From the NCBI GenBank assembly GCA_903878115.1, contig CAIRGO010000254.1, positions 1 through 49,916 of the forward strand: 49,916 nt of DNA, written 5' to 3'. The notes beneath the pieces were generated by a model. It saw only the letters and a list, made by a program, of their open reading frames with translations. It ran no database searches and was not told where the DNA came from. The position numbers and the translations under genes were made by a program. Shown in pieces: positions 43,080 through 49,916 of this stretch (position 1 is its first letter; each line of letters starts with the position of its first letter). This stretch comes from Akkermansiaceae bacterium. Its GTDB lineage: Bacteria; Verrucomicrobiota; Verrucomicrobiia; Verrucomicrobiales; Akkermansiaceae.

Positions 43080-44336
43080 CTACTTGAGTTTTTCCAATGC
43101 TTGTAACCGTTGTCCTAAGGGCGGGTGAGAGTAATCTAACGCAATGCGCAAAGGATGCGGGGTAGGGTGCGACAAATTATCAGTGGTCAGCTTTTTCAGG
43201 GCAGTCATTAGAGTTTCTGGCGCGCCGGTGTGCTCTGCAGCGTAAGCGTCAGCCTCGAATTCGTGGGTTCTTGACCATTTGTTAGACGCGATGCCTAACA
43301 ATCGTGACACAGGTGAAAACAATAACGAGAAAAGAACCAAACCGACATGTGGAGAAATCGTCGCGACGCCAAATGCATCAAATAGCATGCGCGCAAAAAC
43401 TCCTTGAGGATCGGTGGCGAGACCGATGAGGTAAAATAGAACTGCCGATTGCAAAATCCCTGCGACGAGTCGTTTCGGCATGTGATGGCAACGAAAATGT
43501 CCGATTTCGTGAGCTAAAATCGCAACTAGTTCATCGGTAGAATGTTTTTCGATAAGCGTATCAAACAAAGCGATTTTCTTTAGCTTCCCAAAGCCTGTGA
43601 AAAAAGCATTGGCCTTGGTTGATCGTTTCGATCCGTCCATCACGTAAAGCCCAGCCAGCGGGAAATTGCATTTTTTTGCCATCGCTTCGATCGCACTACG
43701 CAGTTCTCCTTCTGGCATCGGTTGGAATTTATTGAACAACGGCAGAATCACGGCAGGAGCAAGCCACATCATCAGAATTTGAATCGCGGAAAATGCAACC
43801 CACGCCCATAACCATGCGTTCGGCACAGTGAGGAAAATCCATAAAATCAGCGCAGCGATGGGCATCCCGATGACTCCGCCCAACAGAATCCCTTTGACTT
43901 GATCGAGAGCAAATAATGATGGTGTCGTTTTATTAAATCCAAATTTTTCTTCGATGACAAAAGTATCATAAATAGCGAGTGGTAAGGACAACAAGTGATT
44001 CCCTAAAAAAAGCAATCCGAGAAATGCGCATCCCGCATAGATTGGGGAATCTGGTAGCCAACTGCGCGTGAGTTCATCTATCCAAGAAAAACCTCCCAGG
44101 AACCAAAACACCAATAATGTCATTAGCGAAAAACTTGATTCAAGGATCGAAAACTTCGCGGAAACGGTAGAATAGGCACGGGCTTTGTCATATTTTTCCT
44201 CGGTCCATAGATCTTTCAAGTGCTCGGGAATCATTGGCGCGAAGGCTTTTTGATTTAAAATCGTCACGATAAAATCGAGCTTCCACATTAGGAAAAATAT
44301 GAATAAAATGCCTACCCCCATGAAATTTAAATCCAT
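43080..44336 (-). CDS. M48-family (Ste24/CAAX-type) membrane metalloprotease
   Basis: About 418 residues with several membrane helices. Zinc motif HEIGH (in ILAHEIGHFRCHHMPKR) and the third ligand in THEFEADAYA. The FVIEEKFGFNKTTP segment and the KRSTKANAFFTGFGKLKKIALFDTL block mark the Ste24 type. Such proteases clip or degrade membrane and prenylated-like proteins in quality control. The frame is open to ATG 44399; I start at 44336 (MDLNFMGVGILF), just before the first helix, because the plus-strand gene overlaps the longer form. The true start is uncertain between these. It is divergent from the lipoprotein-like gene. Confidence 0.88.
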   Translation of the reverse strand: MDLNFMGVGILFIFFLMWKLDFIVTILNQKAFAPMIPEHLKDLWTEEKYDKARAYSTVSAKFSILESSFSLMTLLVFWFLGGFSWIDELTRSWLPDSPIYAGCAFLGLLFLGNHLLSLPLAIYDTFVIEEKFGFNKTTPSLFALDQVKGILLGGVIGMPIAALILWIFLTVPNAWLWAWVAFSAIQILMMWLAPAVILPLFNKFQPMPEGELRSAIEAMAKKCNFPLAGLYVMDGSKRSTKANAFFTGFGKLKKIALFDTLIEKHSTDELVAILAHEIGHFRCHHMPKRLVAGILQSAVLFYLIGLATDPQGVFARMLFDAFGVATISPHVGLVLFSLLFSPVSRLLGIASNKWSRTHEFEADAYAAEHTGAPETLMTALKKLTTDNLSHPTPHPLRIALDYSHPPLGQRLQALEKLK

Positions 44337-44350
44337 AGAAGCTAAAACGG

Positions 44351-44994
44351 TGAAATCTGTTAGTTTGTCCATCATATCGCGTGCGCTCATCATCACCATC
44401 GCGGTGGGAATGTCAAACTGTGCGAGCTTGATTGCAAAAAAGAATACCTACGGAGCCAGCGGTCCAGCGGCTAAGATCAATGGCGCGGAGGTGCGTCTTC
44501 AGGTCAACCCACAAGGAGCGGAAAATGGAGCCTTTTCGCTCAGCGCGATGGTCGTCTCCACCACGGTGGCGACGATGGAAGGGCCATTTCGTTGGCGCGT
44601 GGAAGCAATCGGCGACTCGAGTGTCCACCAATCGATTGTGATTCATCGGATTTTCACCAGCACCGAAAAATCAAAGCGTAAGGAATGGTATCCCACTGCG
44701 AAATTATCAAAACGAGCGGATTTTCGGGAAGTCAAAGAACGCCTGGGCAAGTCTCGTGCTCGTTATGAAATCCCCGGACTGCTGCAAGTAACTTCCGCAA
44801 AAGACGGAAAACTAAGCATTCTCTGCGATATTTCGATTTGGAAATACGGCAATCATTACGAAAGAAAAATGGTGAAATTCTTGCTCGACCCCGCGCAAAA
44901 ACGCCAAGACGAATTTATTTTCTTGCCCGTAGAATTAGTGAAATCATTTGGTAAGGATCTGCAAGACATGGAAGATCCCAGCTGGGATCAATAA
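44351..44994 (+). CDS. Putative lipoprotein of unknown function
   Basis: About 214 residues from GTG 44351; an ATG at 44299 would overlap the M48 gene. The N-terminus has a basic residue, a hydrophobic stretch (SRALIITIAVGM) and SNCAS, a poor lipobox (Asn before Cys), so lipidation is uncertain. The remainder is beta-rich and basic: GPFRWRVEAIGDSS, HQSIVIHRIFTSTEKSKRKEWYP, ISIWKYGNHYERKMVKFLL and FIFLPVELVKSFGKDLQ. No catalytic motif is visible. It ends at a bidirectional terminator shared with the RRM gene. Confidence 0.6.
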
Positions 44995-45000
44995 CATAAA

Positions 45001-45031
45001 AAAACGCCGCGACCATTGATCGCGGCGTTTT
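45001..45031. terminator. Bidirectional terminator between the lipoprotein-like and RRM genes
   Basis: A perfect 12-bp stem, AAAACGCCGCGA (45001-45012) with TCGCGGCGTTTT (45020-45031) and a 7-base loop. An A-run on the left and Ts on the right let it work for both convergent genes. Confidence 0.92.
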
Positions 45032-45056
45032 ATAGTAGTGATATTTCTGAAGTAGC

Positions 45057-45920
45057 TTACGCGAAAGTTTCTTTTTCGGTGCTGGCTTCTAAGCTGTGAA
45101 CTTCTTCGACAATGGCAGTTTCTGGAGTGACTTCAGAAAGTTCAGCCACTTCAGTAGCGGCAACTTCATTTACTGCAACAGGTGCGGCTTCTTCCCGAGG
45201 AGCGCGTTCAGCACGAGCTGGACGCTCTGCGCGTTCTTCTGGTTCTTCGCCATCAGCATTTTTTGCCTTAGCGCCAGAGACGATCAATTGACGACCCATG
45301 AAATGTTGGTCATGCAGCACTTCGACGGAGCGTTTTGCTTCATCGATGCGCAGCATTTCCACAAATCCATAACCTTTCGATTTATGGGTGTGCTTGTTAT
45401 AGACGACTTCGACGGAGCGCACTGGGCCAATGCCTTTGAACAACTCTTCGATATCGGACTCCGTTGCATCATACGACAAATTGCCGATATAAAGACGGGT
45501 TGATTCGACATCTGCGAGTGATGGTTCACGGCGTTCGCGCGGCTCACGAGGTGGACGCGGCTCCGAAGGAGTGCGAGTGCCGCGTGTGTTCGTGCGTGGT
45601 GGACGATCACCGCTTGATTTCTCTGTGCGGGTGTTTTCTGAACGTGGATTATTGCTCTGTGTTTTGGAGCTATTTCCTGGGCGACTTGGTTTGACTGGCT
45701 CTTTGTAGAGTCCGACCATTTTCAGCAATTTCTGCCAAAAAGTAAGCGTCACGGGGGTTCTGCTTACGAATGATTGGTGCTGTGATTGAGGTCTGCTGCT
45801 TTGATTGCCGTCGTTACTACGGTTGTCGCGATTGCGATTGTTGTTACGATTACGATTACGATTAGGGCCGCGATTGTTGCGATCGCGATTTCTGTTGTGT
45901 TCCTGTGGTCCTGTGGACAT
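45057..45920 (-). CDS. RNA-binding protein with one RRM between disordered arms
   Basis: 287 residues from ATG 45920 (MSTGPQEH). The first ~55 residues are almost only Asn, Arg, Asp and Gly; a short hydrophobic helix follows (LTFWQKLLKMVGLYKEP), then a Ser/Pro/Arg-rich linker. The RRM (about 145-222) has RNP2 RLYIGNLSY and RNP1 KGYGFVEM. The C-terminal ~60 residues are acidic and Glu/Ala/Val-rich. The RRM is typical of small bacterial RNA-binding proteins, some of them cold-induced, but the arms are unusual and suggest self-association or condensate formation (inference). Its promoter lies ~200 bp upstream, giving a long leader. Confidence 0.88.
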   Translation of the reverse strand: MSTGPQEHNRNRDRNNRGPNRNRNRNNNRNRDNRSNDGNQSSRPQSQHQSFVSRTPVTLTFWQKLLKMVGLYKEPVKPSRPGNSSKTQSNNPRSENTRTEKSSGDRPPRTNTRGTRTPSEPRPPREPRERREPSLADVESTRLYIGNLSYDATESDIEELFKGIGPVRSVEVVYNKHTHKSKGYGFVEMLRIDEAKRSVEVLHDQHFMGRQLIVSGAKAKNADGEEPEERAERPARAERAPREEAAPVAVNEVAATEVAELSEVTPETAIVEEVHSLEASTEKETFA

Positions 45921-46094
45921 GTTGGTGGTGTTTCTTCGTTGATGGCAGCGCGAAGGGCGCGAGGATCCAGAGGGATCGCAATTTCGCAAGTATGCGTGAG
46001 CGACACGCGCTCCCGACTTCACCCACGTGGAATATGGGGTGCTGGGGAGTTGTTGTGATGAGCCGTGCGACTGCCATAAGTTAGTTTATATCGG

Positions 46095-46118
46095 GCAGAC
46101 ATTCAAATTTTCGTCTGC
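46095..46118 (-). promoter_or_regulatory. Hairpin at the 5' end of the RRM leader
   Basis: GCAGAC (46095-46100) and GTCTGC (46113-46118) pair around a 12-nt loop. On the minus-strand RNA the stem begins within about two bases of the predicted start (~46120), so it could protect the 5' end. About 175 nt of leader without an obvious gene follows before the RRM ATG. Confidence 0.4.
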
Positions 46119-46126
46119 ACGGCGAC

Positions 46127-46154
46127 ATAATACTCGGCAAAATTAATTTGACAA
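46127..46154 (-). promoter_or_regulatory. Putative sigma70 promoter for the RRM gene
   Basis: On the minus strand: -35 TTGTCA (46154-46149), a 16-bp spacer, -10 TATTAT (46132-46127). The predicted start is near 46120, leaving a leader of about 200 nt before ATG 45920. Confidence 0.6.
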
Positions 46155-46267
46155 GGCGAAACCGCCATGTGGGTGAAAATAAGGTTAATTACCAGAAAAT
46201 ATCGGTCTTTTTAATGAAATCACATCATAAATCACCAAAAATATCGAAATGCAAGGCTATGAGGCGT

Positions 46268-47113
46268 TTACCGCGGCACTTGATTGATCGTAATCATCCC
46301 TTGCTGTTTGGCACCTGGTTGAATGACGATATTTGCGGCTGTGACATCTCCAATGACCACAGCTTTTTTCTCGATGGTAACGGTGCCAGTGGCAATAATC
46401 GCACTTATAAGTTCTCCTTCAATCAGCGCGTCATGAGTCGTGATCGGGTGCTGACTTTCTAATACACAACCTTTAGGCACGGTTAGTTGCTGACAGGAAA
46501 GACGCCCTAGAATTTTAGCAGAATGCTGAAAAATGATAAATCCTGAGCACTGTGCAGATCCGTGAAAAATACCTTCTACAGTAAGATTGTGACACTGAAT
46601 GATGATTCCTTGGACTGAGCCTTTTTTGTGAATATGGACGTTCCCCCGCGTTTGAATTCGGAGATGCCAATTTTCCTTAATTTCGTAATCGCGAAGACTG
46701 ACATAAGAGCCGCATGAAGGACAGTGCGAGGATTGCGCATTGCTGGACGCACTGTGCTCTTTGTTGCATTCGATGCATACTACAGCGCGTTTCTCTGGTG
46801 TTCTGTGTAGGTATTTTTGCAACAACGAAATCGGTGTGGCAGGTGATTGCGCTTTACCGTGAAAGGGAAATCGGTGAGGATTTTTGAATTCAACTTCAGT
46901 TTGATTGGCGCTTGTTTTATCAAGCGTATGATTGGCTTTAGGAGAAAAATGTACACGATTGAATTTTTTCGATACCGCCGCTCCCTCCTTGATTTCATAA
47001 CCAGCATTGCATCCTCGGCAGATAGTAGAGATCGCTTGACGTGATTCCTTTTGCTGGTGACCACACTCGGGGCAGGTCATAATTACTGCATGAGATGAAG
47101 GTTCACTACTCAA
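46268..47113 (-). CDS. Bactofilin with two N-terminal zinc-ribbon motifs
   Basis: 281 residues. The first zinc-ribbon-like set is Cys14/Cys17 (CPECG) with Cys32/Cys35 (CRGC); the second is Cys113/Cys116 (CIEC) with Cys131/Cys134 (CPSC). From about residue 155 a right-handed beta-helix of the bactofilin (DUF583) type follows: HIHKKGSVQG, LTVEGIFHGS, AKILGRLSC, LTVPKGCV, VVIGDVTAANIVIQPGA. Bactofilins polymerise into filaments on or near the inner membrane that position wall enzymes or DNA. Zinc ribbons are not part of the classic family; they may bind protein or nucleic acid. A second, classic bactofilin lies just upstream in the same direction, separated by a terminator. Confidence 0.8.
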   Translation of the reverse strand: MSSEPSSHAVIMTCPECGHQQKESRQAISTICRGCNAGYEIKEGAAVSKKFNRVHFSPKANHTLDKTSANQTEVEFKNPHRFPFHGKAQSPATPISLLQKYLHRTPEKRAVVCIECNKEHSASSNAQSSHCPSCGSYVSLRDYEIKENWHLRIQTRGNVHIHKKGSVQGIIIQCHNLTVEGIFHGSAQCSGFIIFQHSAKILGRLSCQQLTVPKGCVLESQHPITTHDALIEGELISAIIATGTVTIEKKAVVIGDVTAANIVIQPGAKQQGMITINQVPR

Positions 47114-47135
47114 AAGATTTCTTGGATGAAAAGAG

Positions 47136-47172
47136 ATAAAAAAGGCGCGCGACGCAGGTTACGTCGCACGCC
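47136..47172 (-). terminator. Terminator after the classic bactofilin gene
   Basis: An 11-bp stem with one mismatch (47144-47154 with 47162-47172, 7-nt loop), followed on the minus strand by TTTTTTAT. It splits the two bactofilin genes into separate transcription units, at least in part. Confidence 0.82.
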
Positions 47173-47195
47173 AAAAATCAGAAAGCTTACTGCAG

Positions 47196-47702
47196 TTAAG
47201 CCTTAGCAACTGGATTGTTACCAGAGTTAGGAGCAGTAGGTGTGCTAGTTGGTGTGCCGACTGTTGCTTTACCAACAAAGATGGCGCCTGGCTCCATGGC
47301 TAAAACTTTCGCTTTGATATCACCAACAACTTCAGCGCCAGCTTTGAGGTCTACGCGATCGGTAGCGGTAATATTACCATGAACTTTGCCATGAACAGTA
47401 ACCGTAGCGGTCTTGATCTCGGCTTTGATGCGGGCATTTTCACCGATCGTCAGATTGCCGTCCGATTGAATTTCGCCTTCGATGCGACCATCAACGATCA
47501 AATCGTTGGTAAATTTCAATGTGCCTTTTACCTCTACGTCTGTGGAAAGAACGTTGCGGGAAGCACTTGATGCGGGTCGTGCTGCTGTCGCTGCAGTAGC
47601 AAAAGGAGCGGACGCTGAGGAAGGGGCACTTGGCGCAGCTGCGGGTAAAGCCGGAGCAGCAGGGGGAGTTGCGGGAGTATGACCGATTACTTTTTGAAAC
47701 AT
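47196..47702 (-). CDS. Bactofilin
   Basis: 168 residues. A Pro/Ala/Ser-rich, probably disordered N-terminus (about 1-48) leads into the compact beta-helix of a classic bactofilin: LSTDVEVKGTLKFTNDLIVDGRIEG, DGNLTIGENARIKAEIKTATVTVHG, VHGNITATDRVDLKAGAEVVGDI. A short Thr/Pro/Asn-rich tail follows. The core of ~100 residues is the usual size and should polymerise without nucleotide into cytoskeletal filaments that may shape the cell. It lies 38 bp after the membrane-anchored TPR gene, so these two are probably co-transcribed. Confidence 0.94.
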   Translation of the reverse strand: MFQKVIGHTPATPPAAPALPAAAPSAPSSASAPFATAATAARPASSASRNVLSTDVEVKGTLKFTNDLIVDGRIEGEIQSDGNLTIGENARIKAEIKTATVTVHGKVHGNITATDRVDLKAGAEVVGDIKAKVLAMEPGAIFVGKATVGTPTSTPTAPNSGNNPVAKA

Positions 47703-47740
47703 AGTGGTATTAATTAGATGTGATTAAAATGAAGATGAAT

Positions 47741-48616
47741 TTATTTTACAGTGGGAGGAGTCGCTGGATCAGCAGGTTTTTCTGGAGTTGCAGTATCAGC
47801 AGGCGCAGCAGGAGATGGACTTGGTTCTGGAGTTGGCACTGTTTTGTCAGGCGTGCCACTGAGATTATTTAACAAAGGATTGTCGCTAGGAGGTAATGAC
47901 GTGTCGGCATCGTCAGGCTGAATAATTGAGCTCGTAGGATCTTTCGTTGCAGGAGCAACAGGTGGAGGAGCGATTTCATTTGGCGCCTGGAAGTTAAGAA
48001 ATTGCGTGCGGTCTTTGGCAATGCTTGCAAGCGAACTGTCGGCATATTCTTTGCCAGCCTTATCGTAATATTCTTTTGCTTTGACGAGATCTTTATTTTG
48101 TCTCGCAATATCGCCCAATGCCACCATAGCAGCAGGAGCGAGAAAATGCGTATTTTGATCGTCGATGATTGCTTTGAAAACCACTTCTGCATCACCCGTT
48201 TTGCCAAGATCGATCAAATGGTATCCAAGTGAACTTTGTGCGATGGGGCGCGATGCATGGTCAGGATATTTTTCAATCAAGGTGCGCAAAGTTGTTACTG
48301 CCTCCTCTTTTTGTAAGTTAGACCATTGTTTATCGGCGATGGCAAGCATTGCAGAACCCGCTGAAGGCGTGCTCGCGAAGTCCTTTACGATCTTTTCATA
48401 ATCGGCAATATCCTGCGCTTTCGTTAGAGCGGCACTCGCCTCAGCGGCGTGATCAGCCTTGACTTGAAGACTAACAAAATAAGCTCCAAGACCAAGCGCA
48501 GCAACGATTGCAGCGACAGTGATGAGTTTTTGATTGCGATCGAGAAATTGCTCAAAAGCACTTGGACCTTGGCTAATTTCACCAAGAGGAATAGGAGTGG
48601 AAGAAAGATCAGTCAT
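47741..48616 (-). CDS. Membrane-anchored TPR protein, YfgM/YbgF-like layout
   Basis: 291 residues. A polar N-terminus of ~30 residues and one helix (LITVAAIVAALGLGAYFVSL, about 31-50) put the rest outside the cytoplasm. The soluble part has tetratricopeptide units: AMLAIADKQWSNLQKEEAVTTLRTL, AQSSLGYHLIDLGKTGDAE, ALGDIARQNKDLVKAKEYY. From about 212 the chain is Pro/Thr/Ala-rich and disordered. It resembles YfgM-type proteins, which assist periplasmic folding near SecYEG, but the fit is only by layout. It is the first gene before the bactofilin on the same strand and may tether or scaffold envelope components (inference). Confidence 0.75.
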   Translation of the reverse strand: MTDLSSTPIPLGEISQGPSAFEQFLDRNQKLITVAAIVAALGLGAYFVSLQVKADHAAEASAALTKAQDIADYEKIVKDFASTPSAGSAMLAIADKQWSNLQKEEAVTTLRTLIEKYPDHASRPIAQSSLGYHLIDLGKTGDAEVVFKAIIDDQNTHFLAPAAMVALGDIARQNKDLVKAKEYYDKAGKEYADSSLASIAKDRTQFLNFQAPNEIAPPPVAPATKDPTSSIIQPDDADTSLPPSDNPLLNNLSGTPDKTVPTPEPSPSPAAPADTATPEKPADPATPPTVK

Positions 48617-48728
48617 ATTGCGGAATGAGAATGCCTGTTATTGCGTGCAAAATCAATCGCAAGTTTCATCTTTTTTCAAATGATTGGTTGTAGACGATTT
48701 CACTCACTCTTGTTACGGTAGTCTGCGG

Positions 48729-49868
48729 ATGCCAAAATCAATCTATATTGTAGCGGGAGAAATGAGTGGAGACGCTCATGGGGCAGGGTTAATACGCTCG
48801 TTGCAGGAGACGATTGCCGATCTTAAAGTCCACGGAGCAGGGGGAGGGATGATCGAGACTTTTACCACCGCACCCTTTCGCAATTGGATTGCCGATGCTG
48901 CTGTCATGGGGATCTGGGAAGTGCTAAAGCACTATGGTTGGTTTAAAGATCAGTTCGCCGAAATGTTTGCGGAAGTGAAACAGATAAAACCTGACGTGCT
49001 TCTTTTGGTTGATTACCCTGGCTTTAATTTGCGCTTCGCCAAAGCTGTGCGCGAGGTGCTGCCACAGACCAAAATTCTTTACTACATCAGTCCGCAAGTG
49101 TGGGCTTGGAATAAGGGGCGTATCCCGAAGATGGCAGTTTTATTAGATGAAATGATGTGCCTGTTTCCTTTTGAAGAAAAAATATTTTCCGAATCGGGTT
49201 TGAAAACCACCTTTGTGGGGCACCCCTTGGTTGATGAATTGGAGGAGCAGCGCATCGATGTAGTTAGATCGAATAATATTGTTGGTCTTTTTCCGGGGAG
49301 TCGTGAGCGAGAAGTGGCCAGACTTTTTCCGATGATGCTTGGGGCAGTCGCTCTTTTAGCAAAGCAAAATGCAGGGCTTCAGTTTGAAGCGCCCGCCGCT
49401 GCGCCCAAACTGGCAGTGATGATGCGCAGAATGCTCGAAGAGAATGAATTATCTGGGCTTGTTAAAATTACCGATGGCGGCAGTCATCACTTAATGCAAA
49501 AAGCACGGTGCGGGGTGATAGCGAGTGGAACAGCCACTCTGGAGGCTGCCTACTACGGATTACCCTATTGCCTGGTATATAAAGTGGCGTGGCCTACATA
49601 TTTGTTAGGGAAAATATTGGTAAAAATTGAACACATTGGGCTGGTTAATATTCTCGCTGGACGCACCGTGGTAAAAGAATTCATTCAGCGACAAGCCTCA
49701 CCAGAGTTGGTAGCGGCCGAATTGCACATATTACTCGACTCAGCGGAGGCGCGACTATCGATGCAGCAATCACTTGCCGAAACAGCGGCATTGCTTGGTG
49801 GTACGGGTGCTCACGAACGAGCGGCGACAGTGGTTGCCGGGTGGTTGATGGGGACCAGAAAAAAGTAA
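48729..49868 (+). CDS. lpxB: Lipid-A-disaccharide synthase
   Basis: 379 residues from ATG 48729 (MPKSIYIVAGEMSGDAHGAGL). GT19 family: joins UDP-diacylglucosamine and lipid X at the cytosolic face of the inner membrane. Present are the N-terminal GEMSGDAHG, VLLLVDYPGFNLRFAK, YYISPQVWAWNKGRI, VGHPLVDE, LFPGSREREV and the substrate-binding SGTATLEAAYYGLPYCLVYK. This shows that the organism makes lipid A, so it is a true diderm. An in-frame GTG at 48684 would add 15 residues and is less likely. It stands alone and divergent from the TPR gene. The last ~48 bp of the window beyond the stop show nothing. Confidence 0.96.
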   Translation: MPKSIYIVAGEMSGDAHGAGLIRSLQETIADLKVHGAGGGMIETFTTAPFRNWIADAAVMGIWEVLKHYGWFKDQFAEMFAEVKQIKPDVLLLVDYPGFNLRFAKAVREVLPQTKILYYISPQVWAWNKGRIPKMAVLLDEMMCLFPFEEKIFSESGLKTTFVGHPLVDELEEQRIDVVRSNNIVGLFPGSREREVARLFPMMLGAVALLAKQNAGLQFEAPAAAPKLAVMMRRMLEENELSGLVKITDGGSHHLMQKARCGVIASGTATLEAAYYGLPYCLVYKVAWPTYLLGKILVKIEHIGLVNILAGRTVVKEFIQRQASPELVAAELHILLDSAEARLSMQQSLAETAALLGGTGAHERAATVVAGWLMGTRKK

Positions 49869-49916
49869 TTCTGAAGGATTGCGTTTTTTCTGTGTTTGGT
49901 CTATCAAAGCGCCGCA

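Larger units (their letters stand above)
45921..46267 (-). other. Non-coding gap upstream of the RRM gene
   Basis: 347 bp between two same-strand genes. The part nearest the RRM gene (to 46120) would be its leader; a promoter and a 5' hairpin are annotated inside. The remaining ~110 bp toward the zinc-ribbon bactofilin is AT-rich and shows nothing I can support. Confidence 0.5.

Noticed and set aside
45786-45870. Tandem short repeats (gattacgattacg...) that look like a microsatellite or a small CRISPR
   Set aside because: They encode the Asn/Arg-rich N-terminus of the RRM protein. There are no spacers and no regular repeat unit.

Overview
The window looks like chromosome of a Gram-negative, diderm bacterium of the phylum Verrucomicrobiota, probably the order Verrucomicrobiales. 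The evidence is: lpxB (lipid A); two FGly-type sulfatases; a Verru_Chthon-cassette-A-like protein with a prepilin-type N-terminus; a PEP-CTERM tail; a MoxR/Bat operon with fused Bat proteins; two bactofilins; and a HemQ-type coproheme decarboxylase. Most genes are housekeeping. Shine-Dalgarno sequences are weak or missing before most starts, so many starts were chosen by where the domain or signal peptide begins. I see no rRNA, tRNA, insertion sequence, phage or CRISPR array.

Layout. 1-2599: end of an alpha-2-macroglobulin gene coupled to pbpC. 2.7-9.0 kb (+): a LOG-family protein, ispF, ftsH and an MsbA-like ABC exporter. A relic of a PEP-CTERM gene lies on the minus strand between ispF and ftsH. 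9.0-18 kb (-): serA, a secreted cyclophilin, an AI-2E-family membrane protein, a small secreted protein and the 1227-residue Verru_Chthon A-like protein. 18.1-25.7 kb is the most accessory-looking part: sulfatase (-), then esterase and sulfatase (+) behind a strong palindrome, then polysaccharide deacetylase and sugar ABC ATPase and permease (-). It suggests use of sulfated, acylated polysaccharides. 25.8-28.3 kb: a pRiA4b ORF-3-like protein and tsaD (-), divergent from folP (+).

28.3-36.2 kb (-) is one operon: moxR, DUF58, DUF4381, batA, a batB-batC fusion and a batD-batE fusion. It encodes an AAA+ chaperone and a membrane/periplasmic VWA-TPR assembly. 36.3-40.1 kb: hemQ and an unknown single-pass membrane protein (-), divergent from a mono-cluster ferredoxin, a DciA-like protein, a HAD phosphatase and folB (+). 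40.1-40.9 kb (-): a TPR gene cut by one in-frame TAA. 40.9-43.1 kb (-): a translationally coupled operon of a double CbiX-domain chelatase-like protein, a DR2241-like Cys-rich protein and nadD. 43.1-49.9 kb: an M48/Ste24 protease, a lipoprotein-like protein, an RRM protein with a long leader, a zinc-ribbon bactofilin, a classic bactofilin, a membrane-anchored TPR protein and lpxB.

I see no clearly new multi-gene system. The best leads are the nonsense-split TPR gene, the PEP-CTERM relic, the double Bat fusions, the zinc-ribbon bactofilin pair, the split DR2241/CbiX pair, and the palindromes in the sulfatase/esterase and hemQ/ferredoxin divergent regions.
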